Source: Botryosphaeria dothidea (taxonomy: Eukaryota; Ascomycota; Dothideomycetes; Botryosphaeriales; Botryosphaeriaceae). Taken from it: DNA of 64,000 bases. Position numbers and translations under genes: made by a program. Each line of letters opens with the position of its first letter. The stretch's first letter is position 1. Below are positions 55,982-64,000 of this stretch, in pieces. The notes beneath the pieces were generated by a model that did no database searches, was not told where the DNA came from, and worked only from the letters and a program-made list of their open reading frames with translations. The stretch spans positions 496,001-560,000 of the forward strand of contig WWBZ02000014.1 in the NCBI GenBank assembly GCA_011503125.2, given 5' to 3'.

Positions 55982-57740
55982 TAGGTTAAGAGCTACTACT
56001 ACTAACCTATTTCTTCTAGCTTCTATCTATATATTAGGAAGTAGGCTATATACTTTAGTAGCCTAGGAGATTCTATCTATTATAATCCTCTTAAGTAGCT
56101 TTCCTAGCGTATTAAGTAAAGTAATCGGCCTAAATAACTTAGCTTTAGTATAGTCGTCCCTCTATAGTTTTCTAAGGACTACGGTAATAGAGCTTTTAAA
56201 CTACCTAGAATAGTATTTAAGTGCGAGGTATTCCTAGAAGAGCCTAGTAAGGGGTCTCCTTAGTATCTTAGCGTATTACTTTAGGAACCTATTAGTAATC
56301 TTATCTAGGCCTAGTGCCTTATCTAGGGGAAGCTTTTTAATAGTATAGAGGACCTACTCTTTAGTAAGGTCTTAGGGAATCTCTACTAGTACTAGGTATA
56401 TATACCTATCTAAATCTAAGAGGTCGGTAGCTCTAGAAGGTAGGAAGAACTAGTTAGTAAGGATTTCTACCTTAGACTAGTTATCGTAATATAGTTATTT
56501 ATCTACTCTCTAGAGGGGTAGTAACTAAGATAGAGCTAGAGGTTCTAGTACTCTTATTCTTATCTACTTTAAGAGCTTTTAGAGTATAGATAGGTCCGAA
56601 GTAATCTTAGCTACTATTCTGCGCTATACTTTTATTCTATCTCTTCTAATCTATCTCTTCTTACTATTAGTAATAGTTTAGTATATTACTTAGTCCTCCT
56701 CCCTCTCTATAGCCGTCTACTTTCTTCTAGCTACTCTAGCCTAATATACTAGGTCCGAATACTTCTTTATCTATTATATAGAGGCCTAGGGCGAGGGTCT
56801 CGCTACTAGAATAGTCTTCTAGATTATTTTTTAGATAGCCTCCTAGAGTAGTATAGTAAAGTAATCTAGGTCTACTTTAGTATTAAGAGAGGCTACTTTA
56901 AGGTATTCGAGCTTTAATTAGAGTATATTATTAGTTCTCTTCTAGTCTACTTTCTTCTACTAGGGCCTTAGGGGGCGTAGTTCTACGGAGGTAGAAGAAA
57001 AATTAAGTATAGTAAGGATAGGTAGGTAGTTAGAGGATAATTCGAGCTTCTAGCTAACTCTATAGCTAAGAATTCTCTCCTTTAGCTACCGTAATATAAA
57101 AATAAGATCTAAAGTACTCTCGCTACTACTATCTCGTCTAGTAATAGTACTTCTTAAAAGGGCTAGGTTAAAATTAGCTACGGTAGCTATTTTAATTAGA
57201 TTATTCGCTAGGGTATAGTATATTAGGAAGGTTATACCTTTCTAGATAGGATAGTAGAGGTTAAAGTCTCCTAGGAGAATATACTCTCCTAGTTTTCTAA
57301 GAACTTCCGATAGAAGAGATAGGGTTTCTAGCGCTATACTAGTATAAGAGGCTAGCGGGGGATTATAGTAGTTATAGATATAGATTATATATATTCTAGT
57401 AATAAGGGATAGTATAATAAGATCTAGTAAATAGACTATTACTTACTAGAAGTCGGGGCTAATAGCCTTACTTATAAAGAAGTAGGTTCTTACTACTTTC
57501 TTCTAGGGAAAAACTATATAGTAGGTAGGATATCTTACTATTATTTTAACCCTCGGGTTCCTCTAAGGTTTCTAGATAGCTAGAATATAGTAGATCTTTA
57601 GGTTTACTTCCTTAAAGAGCGGGAGTATTATCCTATTCTTACTCTTATAGACGTTATACTATATAATAGAGAGAGAGCCTATATTTAATATTAACTTCCT
57701 TCTATCTCTAGGTCCGGCTACGAGGGGGCTAGTAGTATAG

Positions 57741-58112
57741 TGTAATGAACGGACCTTGGAGGGCGGAGAGACGAGATAACGAAGCCGGTAAAGGTAGTAG
57801 GGGTAAAGCAATGCCGAAGTATAAGGGTGTAGTTTAAAGGGCGAGGGTATGAGGTGCGAAAGACGAGGGACGAGGGACGAGGGACGAGGGAGGCAAGCAA
57901 GGTCCAATTCAAGGCGTACCAAGTTATACGCGAGAAATACTTATTGCTAGACTAAAGAACTAACTACAAAGCAGAGGGGCGAGCTTTATATACATAAAGA
58001 ACGAACTAAAATACTAGCTTCCTGATTTATAAGCAGGTAAGTCTAGATCTGGATTTTAAATTAACGAAGGTAAACGAGAGGTAAGGGGTCTAAGCAAGCC
58101 ACGTTTATGACA
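57741..58112 (-). repeat. Element B 3' LTR (372 bp)
   Basis: Begins TGTAATGAACGG and ends TTTATGACA on the plus strand. Contains four tandem copies of a 7-bp unit ACGAGGG at about 57,862-57,890. Pairs with 63123-63494. Confidence 0.95.
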
Positions 58113-58150
58113 GTAGGCTCTCCTCCCTAGGGGTGAGTTCCTACGAGCCT

Positions 58151-61100
58151 TTAGCTTAAGGGTCGAGGTTTCGAAGGGTAACGTTCATAGAACGTATTAA
58201 GGGCCTCAAGGTCTTTAACAAGGTCGTAAGGTTCCCAGGTTGGTGTCGAGTAACCAGTCCATTTCACGAGGTATTTTAGTTGTCTCCGGGTTGCTTTAAC
58301 GTCTAGAATCTCTTCTACCCTGTACTCTTCTTCGCCGTTAACGATAACGGGCGGGGGCGGAGGTTGGACTTGATTAGGCAAGGGGTCAGAGGCTGCGGGT
58401 TCGAGTAAAGAGACGTGGAATATAGGGTGGACTTTCATCGTCCTTGGTAGTTCTAGGCGATAGGCATGGGTCGAGATCTTCTCTAGGATGGGAAAGGGGC
58501 CAAGGCGTTTAAAGTCAAGTTTATCCGAAGGCCTTGTTGTCGAGATATGCCTTCTTAGGAGCCAAACAAGGTCACCAGGCTTAAAGACGGGTGGCGAAAT
58601 ACGGTCTTTATTGGCCTGTTCTGCGTAGGCGTCTTGTGCGAATCGAATTTCTTGGCGAAGGTAGTTTTCGAGGTTTTCGAGGTTCTCTTGGAAGAGGCGT
58701 AGGGGTTCGAGGGGGGCTAAGATCGAGTCTTTTTGTAGAATCTTATAACGAGGGTGGAAGCCGTAGTTTGCGAAGAAAGGTGTAACCTTAGTCGTGGTCG
58801 AGATCGTATTATTATAAGCGAATTCAGTAAGGGAGAGAAAGTCGTTCTAATCGTCTTGTTGATACGAAACGTAGGCACGCAGGTATTGTTCGAGAATAGC
58901 GTTAATACGCTCTGTCTGGCCGTCGGTTTACGGGTGGAAAGCCGTACTAAAGTTAGTCTTAATAGATAGGGATCTACTAAGAGTTCTAGTAAATTCAGAG
59001 GTAAAAATCGAGCCGCGGTCAGATACGAAGTCGTCGGGTAAGCTATGTAGTCGAAAAACGTAGTCTCGATAAAGCTTAGCAAGCTCTATCGAATCGAGGG
59101 TTGTTTGGCAAGGGATAAAGTGAGCTATTTTAGTTAGTCGATCTACGACTACTAGTATAGCATCGAACGAGTTGGACGTTGGAAGTCCCGTAATTAAATT
59201 AAGAGAAACGGATTGCTAGCGGCGTTGTGGCACTTCAAGGGGTTTTAAATATCTATAGGGGGCATGTCGAGCGGGTTTGATTCTTTGGCAGGTCTCATAG
59301 TTTCGTATAAAACGAGCTACTGTCTGGCGTAGACCTGGCCACTAGAAATTACGAGTAACGAGTTTAAATGTTGCTGCTTGGCCTGGGTGTCCAGTAGCCG
59401 GATGCGAGTGTCGAGAGCTAATAATTCTTTGGCGGAGGCTTAGATCTTTAGAAATATAGATAAGTCTATTAACTAGTAATAGACCATCGTTATCCTTAGA
59501 ACATGCGCCTAAATCTACCTTAGGATGTCGAAGTGCGTGGGTATCGAGTGAAGTAAGGATCTCTTGTCCAAGAGTATCCTCATCGAGTGCTAAGCGAATA
59601 TTACTAGCCAGAGACGGTTCTAGCCTAGCGATTAAATGTCGAGTAGAAATAAGGGTCGAAATTTCGAATTTTTTAGAGGTAAGGATCGTAGTAGGGGGTA
59701 GGCGCCCCTCTCGAGCAGGGAGGTCTCCTGACCGTCTTGTTAACGCATCCGCGCGTTGATTCTTAGTTCCTGGGCGGTAGACGATCTTAAAGTCGAGTTC
59801 TGAGAGTTTAATTGCCCAGCGTGCTTGCCGACGGTTTAGAATTTGCTTAGAGGCAAAGCTAGTCAAATTCGAGTAATCTGTAAGAACTAGGAGTGGCGAG
59901 GAGAGGTTAATAACGAGGGAACGGTATTCCTTTAGGGCTTCCACAATAGCTAAGAGTTCCTTATCTCTAATACCATAGTTCTGCTCTGCGGGGGTTATTT
60001 TCCGAGAGTAGTAGGCGATGGGATGTAGGATTCTTCTGCCATCCTCGTAGGTTACCCATTGGGACAAAATTGCGGAGATAACAAAGTCGGATGAGTCGGT
60101 TTCAAGGATAGTTTCGAGTTGGGGGTTGAAGTGTCGGAGGATTGGGTAAGAGCAGAAGGCTTCCTTAAGATAAGTAAATGCCTTATCCTGTTCTTTTCCC
60201 CAAGTAAAACGAATATTCTTAGCTAGGAGCCTAAAGAGGGCTCTAGCTTTTCGAGAGTATCCTTTAATAAATCGTCGGTAAAAGTTTGCAAAGCCAAGGA
60301 ACGATTGAAGATCTTTAACTGAGCGGGGAATCTCCCAGTCTTTTACGGCGGCTACCTTAGCTGGGTCTATAGAGATACCGTCTAGGGAGATAACGAAGCC
60401 AAGGAACGTAGTCGAAGTCGTATAGAAGTTATATTTTTCGCCTTTAACGTATAAGCCTGCTTCACGAAGCTTTTCGAGGACTAATCGGACGTGTTCGTAG
60501 TGCTCCTCCTCAGTTTCCGAGTAGATAAGGATATTATCCAGATAGACGACGCACCAGCGGTCAAGATATTTACGTAGCGTATCGTTAACGAATTGTTGGC
60601 AGGTAGCAGGCGCATTCGTAAGGCCAAAGGGCATAATAAGGTATTCGTATAGGCCATAGCGAGTCCTAAAGGCGGTCAAGTGTTCGGAGCCTTCCTTAAT
60701 CCGGATAAGGTTATAAGTACCGCGAAGGTCGAGTCGAGTAAAAATACGAGAGCCCTGAAGTTAACGGAGAGTCTCGTTGACTAAGGGGAGTGGATAACGG
60801 TTCTTTTTCGTAATACCATTTAGTTCGCGATAATCCACGCAAAAACGAAGGCCGCCACCTAGCTTCTTGACAAAGAGAACAGGGGACGCAGAGGATAAGG
60901 ATGAGGGCCGAATAAAACCTTTCTTAAGGTTTTCATCAAGGTATTCACGTAGAGCCTTAAGCTCTAAATCGGACATTGAGTAGAGAGGACCGAATGGGGG
61001 TTTCTTGCCCTCTTCTAATGAAATCTCATGATTAATATATCGATGTGGGGGAAGCCTATCGGCCTCTTTCTTCGTAAAGAAGGGAAGAAGATAGTGGAAT

Positions 61101-61645
61101 CGAGCGGGGATTCGTGAGCGGAGGGTTTCGAGTTCTTGTTCCGGGGTTTGTTGTTCCGTTTTCTTAAGGTTATCAAGGTGTTCTTGGATCTCCTTAATTG
61201 ATACGGCGTATATCCTAGTCTTATCTCGTTGGACGTAACGAGTAAGGGCGGCGTAGGATACAGTAGCGCAAGAGATCGAAGGCGAATTAGGAGGCGAGGG
61301 GGAAAGCGTAGTTGTGGGTTGGCGAGTAGGTAAGTAATTTGCTTGGCAAAAAGGGGAGGCGAAGGTAATCGTGTTTTTTGACCATAGGACGTGTGGATCA
61401 TGTCGTTCTAGCCAGGGTTTTCCTAGGATAATTGAGTATTGACCGAGCTTAGTTACTTGGAAGGTAACGAGTTCTTGATGCTGATTAATATCAAGTTGAA
61501 GGTCGGCCTCGTGGGTAATCCGTCCGGCGATGGATCCGTCCGCGAGTTCGAGGGATTCAGCTTGGGGTTTTTGGCGTGTAGGGATCGAATGGGATGTAAT
61601 AAAGGCATCATCTACAAAAAGGGACGAGGCACCAGAGTCTAACAT
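58151..61645 (-). pseudogene. Element B pol: protease, RT, RNase H, integrase, chromodomain, RIP-inactivated
   Basis: A single frame runs from protease (AMLDSGASSLFVDD; the frame is open further upstream) through RT (FVKKLGGGLRFCVDYREL), RNase H (ETDSSDFVISAIL, DKELLAIVEAL) and integrase (SDRGSIFTSEFT; HPxTDGQTERIN) to a chromodomain (EYRVEEILDV ... LKYLVKWTGYSTPTWEP). Nonsense codons at 60763-60761, 59344-59342, 59218-59216, 58930-58928 and 58849-58847 stand where Gln or Trp is expected. The RT catalytic box is YLDN: Asn at 60535-60533 replaces the second Asp. The first integrase Asp is also Asn (59200-59198, SLNLITGLP). All are G-to-A or C-to-T changes. Enzymatically dead on these grounds. 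Confidence 0.9.
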
Positions 61646-61740
61646 AGCCGAAGTTTCGATTTTGTTATTGACTACTGATTTAAGGATAAGGAGCGGACGT
61701 TTCCCAAGATCTATAGCACGGGGCTGTAGGGTACGGGGTT

Positions 61741-63057
61741 CTAAAGATGAAAACGAGAGTGTTTCAAGATTTGAAGACGCGAGGGAAGCAAGAATAGAAA
61801 ACTGATTCGAAGTGGAGATCGGACAAGGGCTAGGTAGGTGCCGGGGGCTACCTAGCCTTCTACGTTTTTTGACACGTAGAGGACTGACGCTGTAGGAGGT
61901 GTTATCGGTTGATTTAGGGTAGTTGGTAACGTAGGTGTATGCGAAGTCGTGTTGAGTTTAAGCCCCTTAGCTTTAGCTTTAGGGCACTCTTTAACCTAAT
62001 GGTTAGGGTCACTATAGTAGGCGCAGAGGTTGTTGGCTTTCCGGTAAGCCTTTCGAGCGGTGGCATCTAGTTCTATAGGTTTACCTTAAGGAATCGAGGT
62101 TGGCGTGGGAGACGAAGGTTGGGGAGCAGTTGGTGTAAAGAGAGGAGTCGAGGTAGGGATACGAGTTACGGGCATCTTTTTCTCAATTGTTCGAGCATAG
62201 AGTTGGTTGTCCAACGCAATGCAGGTTTCAGCGAATTTTCCGAATTCTATTGGCATAGAACGTCCAACAAGAAGGTTCTTAAGATTCTCCTTAAGGCCAA
62301 GGCGGAAGTAGTGGATCTTAACTGCGTTTTCTTTCCAACCGAGGGTCGTGATAAGCGAGAGGAACCGTGAGTAGTAAGCCGAGTAGGACTTGTCTTGTTT
62401 GAGTGCGAGGAGGGATCGTTCGGCCGTTGCGTAAGCGTTAGGATCGTCGAATACGGCCTTAAGAGCTTGGTAGAAGGACTCATAGTTGTCGAATTCTATA
62501 GAGCCGTTCGAAGCAGAGACGTAAGGGGCAAACCAGGTGTAAGCCGCATCGCGAAGATATGAACTAGCGTAGGTAATCTTAGCTATATCCGTTGTAAAGG
62601 CAGATGGGTCCGAGGTAAATTTGAGTTGAAGTTGCGTGGCGAAGTTCTGGAACCGAGTGCGTTCTCCTTTAAAGGGTTCTGGATCCGATACCTTAGGGAT
62701 GCGGGGACGAGGGGTAGGAGTTTCTAAAGAAGATACTGTAGACGTAGTAGCCGGAGTGTTGGCAGGGAGGTTCGGGGCTAGTAGTTGGAGTCGGGCGAAG
62801 GCTTCATCTTGGCCGAAACCGTAGTAGTGAAAGATGCAAGCAACTTGGGCGTTCGTAGCATTCTCAGGGATAACTGGTGAATCGATATCGGATCTTAGGC
62901 AGGATTGTCTTCCTCTAGCGTACGCCTGGCTAAGGGTAACGCGTAGGGAAACCGGGATATCTTCAGGGAAGGTAGGACGAGCATTAACAGGGACAGGGAC
63001 TTGATCGAGGATTTGGAAAAGCGTCTCCCAAGGGTCGGGAGGCGGGTCGTTTCCCAT
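61741..63057 (-). pseudogene. Element B gag with broken zinc knuckle
   Basis: From the ATG at 63057 (MGNDPPPDPWETLFQILDQ) the frame is open to TAA at 62088-62086. The core includes PEPFKGERTRFQNFATQLQL, TWFAPYVSASNG and SYSAYYSRFLSLITTLGW. The same frame continues past the stop into a CCHC zinc knuckle in which the second Cys is Tyr (TAT at 62016-62014) and the residue after His is TAG (61998-61996, expected Trp). The stop at 62086 is therefore premature, and the knuckle itself is RIP-damaged. The frame finally closes at 61741. Confidence 0.85.
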
Positions 63058-63110
63058 TTCGAAGGCTATAGTCTTGGGCTTGGACGAGAGCTTTAGGCCT
63101 ACTAGATAAG

Positions 63111-63122
63111 AGTCTAGCAAAA
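63111..63122 (-). promoter_or_regulatory. Element B putative self-priming primer-binding site
   Basis: Two bases after the 5' LTR the element strand reads TTGCTAGACT (63120-63111). This is a perfect 10-nt complement of AGTCTAGCAA inside the LTR at 63335-63326. That LTR site lies 39 nt downstream of TATATAAA (63374-63367), the expected transcript start. The core AGTCTAGC is shared with element A. Confidence 0.6.
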
Positions 63123-63494
63123 TGTAATGAACGGACCTTGGAGGGCGGAGAGACGAGATAACGAAGCCGGTAAAGGCAGTAGGGGTAAAGCAATGCCGAA
63201 GTATAAGGGTGTAGTTCAAAGGGCGAGGGTATGAGGTGCGAAAGACGAGGGACGAGGGACGAGGGACGAGGGAGGCAAGCAAGGTCCAATTCAAGGCGTA
63301 CCAAGTTATACGCGAGGAATACTCATTGCTAGACTAAAGAACTAACTACAAAGCAGAGGGGCGAGCTTTATATACATAAAGAACGAACTAAAATACTAGC
63401 TTCCTGATTTATAAGCAGGTAAGTCTAGATCTAGATTTTAAATCAACGAAGGTAAACGAGAGGTAAGGGGTCTAAGCAAGCCACGTTTATGATA
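63123..63494 (-). repeat. Element B 5' LTR (372 bp)
   Basis: Pairs with 57741-58112; seven transitions and no indel between them. Holds the promoter TATA box and the proposed transcript start. The outer end reads TGATA where the other LTR has TGACA. Confidence 0.95.
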
Positions 63495-64000
63495 TATAGG
63501 CTATAAGGAGGAAGTTCCCGCGGGCTCCTCTAAGGCGTATTATAAGCTATTAAGTCCGGTAAACCTTATTTAGTTAGAAGGTAGAAGGCGGCTTAAGTCT
63601 CTTAGCCTGCCTAATCCCCTCTTAACCGGCTTCTTCTTCCTAATTCTCTTTCTTAGTCTAACGGTTAACTAATTAGTTTAAGGCTATATTTTAGTTATTA
63701 GAGGTCCTTCCCGGTATCTTTCTAGTACTACTAGGCGGGCCTAGGCGGCCTTAGTATAGTAGGCTCTACGTACCGGGCAGGAGTTACTCTAGGCTATATA
63801 CCTTTAAGAGTAGTTTACGTACTATATACTTTCCTTAGGATAGTCCCTAGTATTATATACCTTACTATACTATCCGTACTTTTCCTTCTTTTTATAATAG
63901 TTAGTAATATAACCGTAGGCCTAGCACTTAAAATACTAGGTTACTATAAAGGCTACGTTATAGTACTACGCTATATAGATAGTAAAGTTAATAATAAGCC
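63495..64000 (-). mobile_element. RIP-degraded LINE ORF1 relic, running off the window
   Basis: TA-saturated sequence continuing the minus-strand LINE beyond element B. A minus-strand frame near 63,860-63,950 resembles a gag-like CCHC cluster of a LINE ORF1 (GLRLYY / YGYITNYYKKKEKYG type) after RIP. Assignment rests on its position upstream of the endonuclease relic and on this weak match. Confidence 0.45.

Larger units (their letters stand above)
53761..57740 (-). mobile_element. RIP-degraded Tad-like LINE ORF2 relic (endonuclease and reverse transcriptase)
   Basis: TA-saturated sequence, with stops in every frame, that surrounds the insertions. On the minus strand an endonuclease motif LGEYILLGDFNLYYP can be read at about 57,220-57,310. 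A reverse-transcriptase motif LTGIP-GSLLSPILYLFF is at about 54,770-54,840, with the Gln of the usual GIPQGSPLSP now a stop. Minus-strand order endonuclease then RT agrees with the ORF1-like and 3' zinc-finger relics on the outer sides of the two LTR elements, so this is one dismembered LINE. It is interrupted at 55,066-55,968 by a younger insertion. Confidence 0.65.
57741..63494 (-). mobile_element. Complete Ty3/gypsy chromovirus, element B (5,754 bp)
   Basis: Flanked by 372-bp LTRs and a perfect target duplication TATAG (57736-57740 and 63495-63499). In minus orientation: LTR, primer site, gag with damaged zinc knuckle, pol in the -1 frame (protease, RT, RNase H, integrase, chromodomain), purine tract AGGGAGGAGAG, LTR. 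No frameshift was found in the regions I could translate. Inactivated by RIP-type changes: multiple Gln/Trp-to-stop codons, RT motif YLDN, loss of the first integrase Asp and of a zinc-knuckle Cys. LTRs differ by seven transitions, six of them C-to-T in CpA context. It belongs to a different chromovirus family from element A (different LTR length and gag). Confidence 0.95.

Overview
The window looks like nuclear DNA of a filamentous ascomycete (Pezizomycotina; a dothideomycete is my guess, not shown). The evidence is short introns (about 50-70 nt) with GTAAGT/GTATGT donors, CTGAC/CTAAC branch sites and YAG acceptors, and fungus-specific families: ERG24, Clr5-ankyrin, PXB/DUF3818, fungal rhodopsin-domain membrane protein, DUF2985, GtaA-type glutaminase. 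The AT-rich repeats also carry the C-to-T mark of repeat-induced point mutation (RIP).

Bases 1-45,000 are a gene-bearing euchromatic segment with about 16 gene models. In order: the 5' end of a probable MRH-domain sorting receptor (-), ERG24 sterol C-14 reductase (+), a DUF7918-like protein (+), GtaA-type glutaminase (+), a Clr5-ankyrin protein (-), a DUF2985 membrane protein (-), tRNA-splicing endonuclease subunit Sen15 (+), a secreted berberine-bridge-type flavin oxidase (-), a seven-helix rhodopsin-domain protein (+), an FucP-type MFS transporter (-), an uncharacterised coiled-coil-like protein (+), a PXB/DUF3818 protein (+), a lone adenylation-domain enzyme (-), an 87-residue unknown protein (+), a DUF1330-like protein (-), a Ser/Thr-rich single-pass membrane protein (+) and a large secreted DUF5695-like protein (+). 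Exon joins were made by eye from splice consensus and frame. The genes do not form an obvious biosynthetic cluster. Long gene-poor stretches (19.3-22.4, 23.9-26.3, 31.9-33.9, 35.2-37.1 and 37.6-41.7 kb) hold no convincing gene.

Bases 45,000-64,000 are a transposon graveyard. A broken epoxide-hydrolase-like gene marks its edge. The substrate is heavily RIP-mutated Tad-like LINE sequence, mostly one minus-strand copy whose ORF1, endonuclease, reverse transcriptase and 3' zinc-finger parts lie in order across three later insertions. The insertions are: (1) a 6,038-bp Ty3/gypsy chromovirus at 47,723-53,760 (184-bp LTRs, target duplication AATAT); (2) a 5,754-bp chromovirus at 57,741-63,494 (372-bp LTRs, target duplication TATAG); (3) a 5'-truncated plus-strand LINE 3' end at 55,066-55,968 with a 14-bp target duplication. 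Both LTR elements are complete end to end and show no frameshift within the regions I translated, but are inactivated by RIP-type substitutions.

The most interesting observation is that in both LTR elements the primer-binding position beside the 5' LTR is not an obvious tRNA match. It is instead a perfect 10-nt complement of a site inside the LTR, about 40-45 nt downstream of a TATA box. This is what Tf1-type self-priming would need, and the two elements share the core AGTCTAGC. No tRNA, rRNA or CRISPR was supported.
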